This document shows, in pieces, positions 42,104 through 49,793 of a stretch of DNA of 64,000 nucleotides (the first letter of the stretch is position 1; each line of letters begins with the position of its first letter). The position numbers and the translations under genes were made by a program. Location: NCBI GenBank assembly GCA_037190485.1, contig JBBCJB010000002.1:310001-374000 (forward strand), read 5' to 3'. The notes under the pieces were generated by a model. That model made no database searches, was not told the DNA's origin, and saw only the letters and a program-made list of their open reading frames with translations. This DNA comes from Parapedobacter sp037190485. GTDB taxonomy: Bacteria; Bacteroidota; Bacteroidia; Sphingobacteriales; Sphingobacteriaceae.

Positions 42104-45100
42104 TTAGCGTGAAACATGGAGTCCGAAAGCCCATATGGCTTGGCCGAACATGCCCTTGCCGTTCCCGAACTGACCCGACGTGGCCGTTTCGGGGTCGAAG
42201 CCAACTGGTAGCGATGAGAAGGTGTAGCAATTTTCGCCGGTGAAATAGATGCGCGCGCGTTTCAGGCCGATTTTCCCCAGTACGTGCTCTCCCAGCGTAT
42301 ACCCCAGCTGTACGTTCTTCAGGCGCGCATAGGCACCGTTTTGCAGGTAACGGGTCTGCACCTGCTTGTTTTTACCATCCTGGCCGGTGTTGCTGTAGGG
42401 CCTTGGAAAGTAGGCATCGGTATTTGGACCCAATCCCGAATAGGTGGTTGCCTCGCTGTCGCGATAGTAATCCATGTGGTGCGGGAACAGGGAAGACTGA
42501 TTCCAGGCATTGAATCCCCAAAAGACATTGCCCGATAGCCAGAGGTCACGCTTGCCGGTGCCTTGAATGAATACGCCCAAATCGAAGTTCTTGTAGCTAG
42601 CGGTGAGATTCAAGCCGAATTGGTACCGCGCCGTGTTGTTGCCGATAACCCGGAGATCCCCATGATCCGCCACCGTATTCCTGCCGTTGTTCACGACCCC
42701 GTCGCCGTTCAGGTCGCGGTATTCCACATCGCCTGTTCGCCAGACCTGTCCATTGATGAACCGCTGGTAGTTGGTGGCGTTGATCTGGTCGGCACGTTCC
42801 TGGGTCTGGATAAGTCCAACCGTTTCGTAGCCCCAGATCTCCCCGACACGTTTTCCCGTGTAATCCGTGGTCAGGATGCCCGTGGGATTTGGAAATTGGG
42901 TCACGGTATTGATGTAATCGAATACGTTGCCAGCGATCGAGTAGGAGAAGTCATTGCCCGATTTGCCGTTCCACCGCAGCGAAAAGTCCCAGCCCTTGGT
43001 TTGCAGCTCCGAATTGTTTTCGCGGGGTACCTGGGCGCCGAGCACCGCCGGGAGTGCCTGTGCCGGCCCCAATCGCTCAAACGTGAGCCGTTGGTAATAC
43101 TCGAATTCGGCATGGAGGCGATTGCGGAGGACACCCACCTCAATGCCGATGTTGGTGGTGCGCGAAGATTCCCAGGTGAGGAATGGATTGACCAGGTTCG
43201 GTGCCGTGACGTAGGCGGGTCGCTGTCCGTTGATGACCCACCCCAGGTTGGTCCTTACCTTCAGCAAGGCGAGGTCTTGGTACGCCGCCACCTGCTGGTT
43301 GCCCAGCATGCCCCAAGACCCTTTCAATTTGAGGTGTTGCACGTGGTTGGCAATCGATGCCCAGAACGCTTCGTTCGATACGTTCCAACCCGCCGAAACG
43401 GAAGGGAAAAAGCCCCAACGCCGACCTTCTGCAAATTTGGAGGTGCCGTCATAGCGCACATTGGTCTCCAACAGGTACTTGTCTGCATAGTTGTAATTCA
43501 GCCGTGCGAAATAGCCCAGGGTAGACCAATGCTTCACGCTGTCGATGGCCTGCATTTCGCCGGTGGCGGTGGTGAGCGAGATGACTTCGGGCGTGATGAG
43601 GGCGCGCTTCAAGCCGCGCAGGTAGTCATGGTCATTGGCTTCCAGCTGGTATCCCGCCATGATGCTGGCGTGATGGTCATTGCCGACATCCAATTTATAC
43701 GACGAATAGATGTTGAGGGCCTGATAGGTGGTGTTGGCCTTGTCTTTGGTGATGGCCGACGGAACCGTAAGCGAAATCGGCACAAGCGTGCCATCGACCT
43801 CGTCTTCATAAGCGACCAAATTGGCCCCTTCGTAGTTATTGATGGAATAGTCGATCGAGTAGTCTGCGTATACCGACCAATTTTTCAGCGGGGTGATCTC
43901 GGTGGCCAACCGCTGCATCAGCGTGTTGTCGGTGAAGTCTTCGTAGCCTGCCTGCATCTGGGGCACGCGAGAGAGTTGCGAATAGTGGCCGTTTGGCGAT
44001 TTCAGGAATACCTGTGGGTGCGTGCGCAGGATCTGATGGATGAGCATGCCGTAGCCGCCTTCGCCATTGTAGATCGGACGGTTCCGCAACTCGTTGCTAA
44101 GCCTTGTATTGGAGCTGAATTTCCACCAGTCGGTCAATGTGGCGTCCACTTTACCTTGCATGTTATAGCGACGGTATTTGTCATTGACCATTCTCAGCGG
44201 CCCTTTTTCGCCCGAATGCCCCAACGAAAAGAAATAGGCGATGTCTTTGCCGCCCCCCCGAAGCGACAGGTTCTCTTGCGTGCGGAAACCCGAGCCGTAA
44301 TGCACGTCTATCCAATCGTTGTTGCCGTTTGATGCTTGGTAAACCGACCATTTGGTGGGATTGCCGGCGTCAGGCACCGTTTCAGGGAAGTTGGCAGGGT
44401 CTTCGATGTGCGCAAGGATACGATCTATCGTCGACTCGGCGAATAGGCGCGATACGCCTTGGTTGTCGTGCATTTCGTTCTGGGCGCGCACAAACGTATA
44501 GGAATCGACCATCCGGGGCTTGTTGAAAATGGTCGTCTTGCCCGTGTTCACCGAAAAATCGACCGTGGGCTGCTGGTCGGCGCTGCCCGATTTGGTGGTG
44601 ATTAGCAACACCCCGTAAGGTGCCCGGGCGCCATAGATCGCTGACGCCGCCGCATCCTTGAGTACAGAGATGCTTTCGATGGTGTTCGGGTCCAATGTGT
44701 TGATGTCTCCCACCGTGCCGTCAATCAATACGTAAGGCGCGCCCTGCCCCCGGATCTGAACGGACGGCGCGGCACCGGGCTCAAAACCGTTGTTGCCGTA
44801 ATTGATGCGCACACCGCCCACGGTTCCTTGCAACGCCTGCGAAACGTTGTTGACCGGACGATTCTGCAAGCGCTCGCCGTCAACGACCTCCACCGAGCCC
44901 GTGAGGTTGATCTTTCGCTGCGTGCCGTAGCCCACCACGACCACCTCGTCCAATTGGGCAAGATCGTCTTCCAAGACGACGTTAATCGGGCTGCCCCGGA
45001 ATGGCAGCTCCTTGGTCAAGAATCCGATCGATGAAAACTGCAGCGTGGCCGCTTGCTGGTCTATCGCCAGCGAAAACCGGCCGTTATCGTCGGTCGACGT

Positions 45101-45613
45101 GGCCCGATCGGTGCCGACCTGCTTCACGGACACCGACGCAATCGGCTTTCCGCCCCTATCGGTCACGGTTCCCGAAGCGGTGAATGGCTGGTGTTCGGCG
45201 TTTTCCCACAGGACAGGCGCCTCCCTGTTCGCCGTCACATCGCCCAGGCCCGAGCGGACCACCCGTGGCCTGATGGAAATGGAATGATCCGTGATGGTGT
45301 AGTTGAAGGGCGAGCCTTCGAAGACGGCGTCCAGTGCCTCCGCCAAGCTGGCGTTTCTCACCTGGACACTGAGCTTGGGTGCCCTTTTGAGCGCATCCGA
45401 ATCGATCAGGAAATTCAATCCGCTCTGCTGGCGCAATGCACCGATGATGGTTTCCAGTGGAGCGTTGCGGAAAGAGAGCGTGTAGGATTGCGCGTTTACG
45501 CTGGCCGCAGCATGTAAAAAGAACAATGTACTGAAAAGAATCGTAAGCTTCATTGCCAATAATATGGTGCCATAGCGTCGTGATCCATCCTTGTTTTGAA
45601 TGGTAATATTCAT
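42104..45613 (-). CDS. SusC/RagA-type TonB-dependent outer-membrane transporter of locus B
   Basis: A 1169-residue SusC transporter. About 20 basic residues precede the signal peptide (MKLTILFSTLFFLHAAASVN, cleavage after AQ). Then STN (about 45-115, APLETIIGALRQQSGLNFLI), a carboxypeptidase-regulatory-like domain (about 148-215, GKPIASVSVKQVGTDRATST), the plug (VVVGYGTQRKINLTGSVEVV, GVRINYGNNGFEPGAAPSVQ, PYVLIDGTVGDINTLDP, IESISVLKDAAASAIYGARA) and barrel. Composition is uniform and high in GC, unlike loci A and C. The FecR/sigma pair upstream and the STN domain indicate surface signalling; a candidate antisense RNA begins at its start codon. Confidence 0.92.
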   Translation of the reverse strand: MNITIQNKDGSRRYGTILLAMKLTILFSTLFFLHAAASVNAQSYTLSFRNAPLETIIGALRQQSGLNFLIDSDALKRAPKLSVQVRNASLAEALDAVFEGSPFNYTITDHSISIRPRVVRSGLGDVTANREAPVLWENAEHQPFTASGTVTDRGGKPIASVSVKQVGTDRATSTDDNGRFSLAIDQQAATLQFSSIGFLTKELPFRGSPINVVLEDDLAQLDEVVVVGYGTQRKINLTGSVEVVDGERLQNRPVNNVSQALQGTVGGVRINYGNNGFEPGAAPSVQIRGQGAPYVLIDGTVGDINTLDPNTIESISVLKDAAASAIYGARAPYGVLLITTKSGSADQQPTVDFSVNTGKTTIFNKPRMVDSYTFVRAQNEMHDNQGVSRLFAESTIDRILAHIEDPANFPETVPDAGNPTKWSVYQASNGNNDWIDVHYGSGFRTQENLSLRGGGKDIAYFFSLGHSGEKGPLRMVNDKYRRYNMQGKVDATLTDWWKFSSNTRLSNELRNRPIYNGEGGYGMLIHQILRTHPQVFLKSPNGHYSQLSRVPQMQAGYEDFTDNTLMQRLATEITPLKNWSVYADYSIDYSINNYEGANLVAYEDEVDGTLVPISLTVPSAITKDKANTTYQALNIYSSYKLDVGNDHHASIMAGYQLEANDHDYLRGLKRALITPEVISLTTATGEMQAIDSVKHWSTLGYFARLNYNYADKYLLETNVRYDGTSKFAEGRRWGFFPSVSAGWNVSNEAFWASIANHVQHLKLKGSWGMLGNQQVAAYQDLALLKVRTNLGWVINGQRPAYVTAPNLVNPFLTWESSRTTNIGIEVGVLRNRLHAEFEYYQRLTFERLGPAQALPAVLGAQVPRENNSELQTKGWDFSLRWNGKSGNDFSYSIAGNVFDYINTVTQFPNPTGILTTDYTGKRVGEIWGYETVGLIQTQERADQINATNYQRFINGQVWRTGDVEYRDLNGDGVVNNGRNTVADHGDLRVIGNNTARYQFGLNLTASYKNFDLGVFIQGTGKRDLWLSGNVFWGFNAWNQSSLFPHHMDYYRDSEATTYSGLGPNTDAYFPRPYSNTGQDGKNKQVQTRYLQNGAYARLKNVQLGYTLGEHVLGKIGLKRARIYFTGENCYTFSSLPVGFDPETATSGQFGNGKGMFGQAIWAFGLHVSR

Positions 45614-45620
45614 AAATTTG
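45591..45620 (+). promoter_or_regulatory. Antisense promoter over the SusC start of locus B
   Basis: TTG (45591-45593), a 19-base spacer and TAAATTTG (45613-45620) match the Bacteroidota consensus on the plus strand, although no plus-strand gene follows. The -7 box abuts the minus-strand SusC initiation codon. Predicted start of transcription about 45627. Confidence 0.6.
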
Positions 45621-45626
45621 CGTTGT

Positions 45627-45714
45627 TAGGTAATACAATTAGTTTATTTGTTCTGACAAAAGGGTAGAGCCTGACTGATCGGCCGGAGGTGCTGGTACCA
45701 CTTCCGGTCTTTTT
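45627..45714 (+). ncRNA. Candidate antisense RNA in the SusC leader of locus B
   Basis: Downstream of the antisense promoter, GATCGGCCGG opens a strong terminator: GGCCGGAGGTG (45681-45691) pairs with CACTTCCGGTC (45699-45709) over 11 positions with two wobbles, seven-base loop, then TTTTT (45710-45714). The RNA would be about 88 nt and fully antisense to the leader between FecR and SusC. It shares GTTGTTAG and the GATYGGCCGG hairpin with the locus A candidate, and the hairpin core with locus C. Position and size fit DonS-type antisense repressors known in Bacteroides. Confidence 0.6.
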
Positions 45715-45744
45715 CGCGCTACCGAAATCGGGGTTGGTATTGGT

Positions 45745-47019
45745 CTATTCGCTGATTTTCAACCTCCTTCCATCTAGTTCGAACGTTATTCCACTCACTT
45801 CCTCAATCAGGGTCAGCACCTGCGACAGCGGCACATCACGGCTGATTTCGCCATAAAGCGCCTTGTCGGGCACCGATCCGAAATCGACATCGATGTCGTA
45901 CCAGCGCTGTAGCTGCAGCAGGATTTCGCGTAGGCTGATGTGATGGAAAAGGAACTGGTTATTGTCTTTCCAACCCACGAACGAAGAAACATCGACTTGC
46001 TGCGCCGTGAATGTGCCGTTATGCAACACCGCTTGCTCTCCGGGAGACAATACCACCGGCTCATCCGATATCGGCGATCCCGGGCCTGTCTGGACGGGAC
46101 GACTGGCGGGCAATAGGCGTACCTTGCCTTCCACCAGGGTCGTTTTCGTGGCCGACTCATCCGGATATGCGGAGATGTTGAACTGGGTACCGAGGACCTC
46201 GACCGTCTGCCCCGGCGTCAAGACCCTGAACGGTAGACGTTCGGCTGTCGGCTTTCGGTTTTCGGCTTTCGGCCCCTTTCCGGCTGCCAACGGGTGGTTG
46301 CCGATGGCCGACGGCCGGCTGCTGACAGCAAAAAACGCTTCGCCTTCCAAAATCACATCCCTTGAGTCGCCGCTGAAGCGACTTGGGTATTTCAACGTGC
46401 TATTCGCATTGAGCCAGACTTGGGATCCGTCCGGGAGGGTTACTTGGTAGGTGCCGCCCTTGGGGGTTGTTATTGAATTAAGGATAGGTTTTTCATTCTC
46501 CATTCTTAATTCTTCATTCCCCATTACCCAACTACCGTCTGTATAGGTGATGTCTTCGGTTCCAACCACGATGCCGGTTTGGGCTTCGTCCAGGTGTATT
46601 ACACGGCCGTCGGCCAGCGTCAATGTCGCGCGGTTGCCGCCGGGCAGGATTTCTTCGGCAGCGACGCTATCGACTGGCGACAGCCGACTATCGACCAGCA
46701 GCAGCCACCCGCCAATGGCCAATGCAAGGACGGCTACCGCCGCGGCATAAGGGATCATTCGACGCAGTGCCGGTTTCTGCCGTCCATCATATTGCTCGCG
46801 GATTTGCTGAAACTCGGCCTCGTCGTCGATGCGCGCCAGGTCATGGATATAGTCGGCACCGGAATCGGTCAATAACTCGTTATAGAGTGCCCTATTCTCG
46901 TTGGATTCAGCCAGCCAATCGTCCAGTTCCCGATCCTCGTCGGGGGACAATTGACCCGTCATCCGCCGGGCGATCAGCTGCCCCATCCGAATTGCCCTAT
47001 CTTCCTCCTCGTCCGCCAT
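45745..47019 (-). CDS. FecR-family anti-sigma factor of locus B, with repeat-derived insertions
   Basis: A 424-residue anti-sigma factor: cytoplasmic part to about 88, membrane helix about 90-109 (PYAAAVAVLALAIGGWLLLV), FecR domain (TPKGGTYQVTLPDGSQVWLN, VILEGEAFFAVS, VEVLGTQFNISAY) and DUF4974-type end (ISLREILLQLQRWYDIDVDF, VPLSQVLTLIEEVSG). Compared with the other FecR proteins here it has two extra peptides: NEELRMENEKPILN at about 164-181 and a 30-residue stretch with GKGPKAENRKPTAE at about 231-261, splitting FAVS from LPFRVLTPGQ. Both come from repeat-like DNA. The frame is intact, so the protein is probably made. Confidence 0.88.
   Translation of the reverse strand: MADEEEDRAIRMGQLIARRMTGQLSPDEDRELDDWLAESNENRALYNELLTDSGADYIHDLARIDDEAEFQQIREQYDGRQKPALRRMIPYAAAVAVLALAIGGWLLLVDSRLSPVDSVAAEEILPGGNRATLTLADGRVIHLDEAQTGIVVGTEDITYTDGSWVMGNEELRMENEKPILNSITTPKGGTYQVTLPDGSQVWLNANSTLKYPSRFSGDSRDVILEGEAFFAVSSRPSAIGNHPLAAGKGPKAENRKPTAERLPFRVLTPGQTVEVLGTQFNISAYPDESATKTTLVEGKVRLLPASRPVQTGPGSPISDEPVVLSPGEQAVLHNGTFTAQQVDVSSFVGWKDNNQFLFHHISLREILLQLQRWYDIDVDFGSVPDKALYGEISRDVPLSQVLTLIEEVSGITFELDGRRLKISE
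46234..46328. repeat. Repeat-like insertion in the locus B FecR gene (GC-rich type)
   Basis: The stretch is built of CGGCTNTCGG-like units (CGGCTGTCGGCTTTCGG, then TTCGGCTTTCGG, and GGCCGACGGCCGGC near its end). It corresponds to about 30 residues missing from the other four FecR proteins in the window. Boundaries are approximate. Confidence 0.6.
46475..46530. repeat. Repeat-like insertion in the locus B FecR gene (AT-rich type)
   Basis: On the coding strand the stretch reads AATGAAGAATTAAGAATGG and continues GAGAATGAAAAACC, a low-complexity AAGAAT-type sequence of the kind scattered between genes in many Bacteroidota. Here it is in frame and encodes about 18 residues. Boundaries are approximate. 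Confidence 0.55.
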
Positions 47020-47116
47020 GCGTGTTTTCTTTTTCGCTTATACCGTGCGGACGGAAAAAGGGATTAAAGGAGATGACAACGAATCTTTAAGTCATTGTTT
47101 TTCAGTGCGAAAATTT

Positions 47117-47716
47117 TCAATCACTAAACCACCACGCTACGGCTGCGGTGACGATGATGGGCAATCGGCTGGAGGAAAGCAGTTGGCGCAGCAAGGCGAG
47201 GCCGCGGCGTTTCTGGAATTTGACGGTGTTGACCGAGAGGTTGAGGGCATCGGCGGCTTCTTGGTTGGACTTTTCCTGCAGGTAGGTCATGTTGATGATT
47301 TTGCCGGCCTGTTCCGGGAGGGCATCGATGGCGCGGTACAGTTGCATCATCGCCTCGGCCCGGGTGATCTCGTGTAGGTAGCTGGCCTGTAGGGTTTCCT
47401 GTCGCTGGGTGAACTCCAACTGACGCTCACCGGCGTGCGAGGCTGCGGACCGGAAGTTCGCGCAGCCGTTGTGCACAGCTTGGTACAGGTAAGCTTTCAA
47501 CTGCCGTAGGCTTTCGAAATCGGGCCGATTTTCCCACAACTTGAGCATCACGGCCGAAACGATGTCCTTGGCGTCTTCCAAGTCGGGCACGAACTTGGCC
47601 GCAAACAGGCACAGGGGCTTGTAATGCCAGAAGAACACCCTCGAAAAAGCCTGTTCCTCGCCTTTCCGCAAGCGGAACAACACGTCCTTTTCTTCGGCAG
47701 GAGCCATGCTTTTCAT
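47117..47716 (-). CDS. ECF RNA polymerase sigma factor of locus B
   Basis: A 199-residue ECF sigma factor (MKSMAPAEEKDVLFRLRKGE). Region 2: FSRVFFWHYKPLCLFAAKFV, DAKDIVSAVMLKLWENR. Region 4: LPEQAGKIINMTYLQEKSNQ, EAADALNLSVNTVKFQKRRG. The C-terminus is hydrophobic (RLPIIVTAAVAWWFSD). It is a close relative of the locus A sigma factor and shares its upstream region. FecR follows after about 97 bases. Confidence 0.9.
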   Translation of the reverse strand: MKSMAPAEEKDVLFRLRKGEEQAFSRVFFWHYKPLCLFAAKFVPDLEDAKDIVSAVMLKLWENRPDFESLRQLKAYLYQAVHNGCANFRSAASHAGERQLEFTQRQETLQASYLHEITRAEAMMQLYRAIDALPEQAGKIINMTYLQEKSNQEAADALNLSVNTVKFQKRRGLALLRQLLSSSRLPIIVTAAVAWWFSD

Positions 47717-47776
47717 CCGTTTACACCGTATATCGTTAATCCAAAGTTCGGGTATTCGGATGGGAAAAAGAAATTA
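47714..47776 (-). promoter_or_regulatory. Conserved upstream region of the locus B sigma gene
   Basis: Same arrangement as at 31525-31583: GGTGTAAACGGATGAAA at the start codon and CCGAATACCCGAACTTTG upstream, preceded by TTTTTCCCAT. The two regions are alike in 15-25 base blocks separated by variable bases, which suggests retained regulatory sites rather than simple recent duplication. Confidence 0.45.
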
Positions 47777-47793
47777 AGTTGGCAGAAATTCCA

Positions 47794-48807
47794 TTATTGG
47801 AGTAGCGGAATCACCTGGGTGCCGATCAAGTCGATCGAGCGCATCAGCTGCTCGTGGCTGAGCCCGGCATTGTCCATCTGGAACGTGAAGCGGTCCACGC
47901 CGCCCAACGCCTCGCTATGCCTCAACAGTTTTGCGGCTACGTGCTCCGGGTCACCGACCACGAGTGCACCTTTCGGGGAATTCTGCGCGTCGAAACTGTG
48001 CCGGGTAACCGGCGGCCACCCGCGTTCCTTCCCGAGTTTGGTCCACAGCTCGGCATAGCCCGGAAAATAGTCGGCAATGGCCTGCTCGTCGCTCGTGGCC
48101 ACGTATCCGGGCGAATGCAGGCCGACCGAAAGCGCCTCGGGGGCAAAACCCGCCTTGCGCCCAGCCTCCCGGTAAAGGTCTACCAACGGACGGAAGCGCG
48201 CGGTGTCGCCACCGATGACGGCAACCATGAGGGGCAGCCCGAGGCTTCCCGCCCGCACAAACGATGCGGGAGTACCCCCGACGCCTAGCCAGATGGGAAG
48301 TTCCGGCTGGACAGACCTGGGGTATACGGGCTGGTTTTCCAGCGCCGGCCTGAATCTCCCCGACCAGGTAACGAATTCCTGTTCGCGGATTTTCAACAGC
48401 AATTCCAGCTTTTCCTTGAACAGCGCATCGTAATCGTGGAGGTTATACCCGAACAACGGATACGCCTCTACGGCGGAACCCCGCCCCACGACCAATTCTG
48501 CACGCCCCTTGGAAATCAGGTCCAAGGTGGCGAAGCTTTGATAGACCCGCACCGGATCGGATGTGCTGAGTACGGTGACGGCGCTGGTGAGCCGGATGTT
48601 TGTTGTCCGTGCGGCCGCGGCGGCCAGGATCACGGCGGGCGCCGAGTCCAGGAATTCCTTTTTGTGGTGTTCGCCGATGCCGTAGATGGCGAGGCCCGCT
48701 TGATCGGCCTTGACGATCCGATCCAGGAGCTGCTCCATGGCGTCGACGCTGCTGAGCGTGTTGCTTCCGTACATGGCGGAGGCGAAACTATCGATTCCTA
48801 TTTCCAT
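47794..48807 (-). CDS. LLM-class (luciferase-like) flavin-dependent oxidoreductase
   Basis: A 337-residue TIM-barrel flavoprotein of the bacterial luciferase superfamily. Typical marks are IGIDSFASAM at the N-terminus, QAGLAIYGIGEHHKKEFLDS near 45, TTNIRLTSAVTVLSTSDPVR, TLDLISKGRAELVVGRG, and LPIWLGVGGTPASFVRAGSL. The group uses reduced FMN or F420 to oxidise varied substrates; this cannot be narrowed. It lies downstream of the locus D sigma gene on the same strand (137-base gap) and upstream of the locus B sigma gene, and is probably independent of both. Confidence 0.88.
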   Translation of the reverse strand: MEIGIDSFASAMYGSNTLSSVDAMEQLLDRIVKADQAGLAIYGIGEHHKKEFLDSAPAVILAAAAARTTNIRLTSAVTVLSTSDPVRVYQSFATLDLISKGRAELVVGRGSAVEAYPLFGYNLHDYDALFKEKLELLLKIREQEFVTWSGRFRPALENQPVYPRSVQPELPIWLGVGGTPASFVRAGSLGLPLMVAVIGGDTARFRPLVDLYREAGRKAGFAPEALSVGLHSPGYVATSDEQAIADYFPGYAELWTKLGKERGWPPVTRHSFDAQNSPKGALVVGDPEHVAAKLLRHSEALGGVDRFTFQMDNAGLSHEQLMRSIDLIGTQVIPLLQ

Positions 48808-48944
48808 TGTATGTCTTAGTGCCTACTTCATTACTTAATACTTCTGGGCTATCCGGATGCAAAGTTGCAATAAATGGCGCACAGCCAACGTAGACAAATG
48901 TCAACAAATCGCTTGGTTTATCGCGAAGCGATTGGCGTGAAAAC

Positions 48945-49553
48945 CTATACGTGGAACGGGTACTCTGAAAATAAAGAGAGTACCGCCAACCCAACGGTGT
49001 AGCTCACGTGCTCGCGCATGTTCGCACTTACGTACTTGCGGATAAATGCGGATGCCTTGACAATCTGGTCCTTCACGGTGTTCTTGGAAATGGCCAAGCG
49101 CTCGGCGATTTCCTCGTGCGAGAGGCCCTCGTTGCGGCTTAAGCGGAAAACCAGTTGCCGTTGCGACGGGAGCTTGGAAACGGCTTCTTCATACAGGCCT
49201 TGGAGCTCGCCAAAGAAATAACCTTCTTCCAATTCGTTGTGTTGGGCCGATTGGCTCCGGCAAACGAATGCCCGCATGTCTTGGTCATAGGTGGCCCGCT
49301 TCAATTGGTTGAAAATCGTATTCCGGGCGATGCGGTAAATGTAGGCCTTGATGCCCTGGTTGGCATCCAGCGAATGCCGGTGCGCCCAGACAGCCCCGAA
49401 GACATCCTGCACCACATCTTCGGCAGGCTCCTTGGACTTGAAATACCGGTATGCATACCCGTAGATGTCTTGGTGCAGCAAGTCAAAGCACGTTCGGAAC
49501 GCCGTCGAATCGCCGACCGCTATACCTTGTGTTATGGCATTCCAATCATCCAT
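48945..49553 (-). CDS. ECF RNA polymerase sigma factor of locus D
   Basis: A 202-residue ECF sigma factor. Region 2: FDLLHQDIYGYAYRYFKSKE, AEDVVQDVFGAVWAHR. Region 4: KLPSQRQLVFRLSRNEGLSH, EEIAERLAISKNTVKDQIVK. Unlike the other four pairs, it is divergent from its FecR gene (49794, plus strand), so sigma and anti-sigma are not in one transcript. A promoter is proposed at 49642-49673. Confidence 0.88.
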   Translation of the reverse strand: MDDWNAITQGIAVGDSTAFRTCFDLLHQDIYGYAYRYFKSKEPAEDVVQDVFGAVWAHRHSLDANQGIKAYIYRIARNTIFNQLKRATYDQDMRAFVCRSQSAQHNELEEGYFFGELQGLYEEAVSKLPSQRQLVFRLSRNEGLSHEEIAERLAISKNTVKDQIVKASAFIRKYVSANMREHVSYTVGLAVLSLFSEYPFHV

Positions 49554-49641
49554 CAGCTGTTTGGATCGTTTTATTTTTCCACGCCCCCACTCGCTTACCC
49601 AATTGAGTTTAAAACCGGTTCATAAAATTGGTCGCGCGACG

Positions 49642-49673
49642 TAAATGTAGCGACAAACTTGATCAATGCAAAA
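49642..49673 (-). promoter_or_regulatory. Probable promoter of the locus D sigma gene
   Basis: On the minus strand TTTTG (49673 to 49669), a 19-base spacer and TACATTTA (49649 to 49642) match the Bacteroidota consensus except for the last base of the -7 box. Transcription would start about 80 bases before the sigma ATG. The rest of the divergent gap 49554-49793 shows no gene; no good box was found for the FecR side. Confidence 0.5.
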
Positions 49674-49793
49674 TAAAAAGTTACGCAATCGTTTGCGTCC
49701 GTCGATTTGGGGCACCGCTAAAAAAAAATGCTTTTCGGCAATCGTCCCCCTGTCGCGATTGATTGTATTACCTCATAAAACACGGGTTGGAAT

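Noticed and set aside
42563..44332. A 589-codon open frame on the plus strand opposite the locus B SusC gene
   Set aside because: It is a shadow of the SusC gene caused by high GC at third positions; it has no domain, no start context and no conserved pattern.
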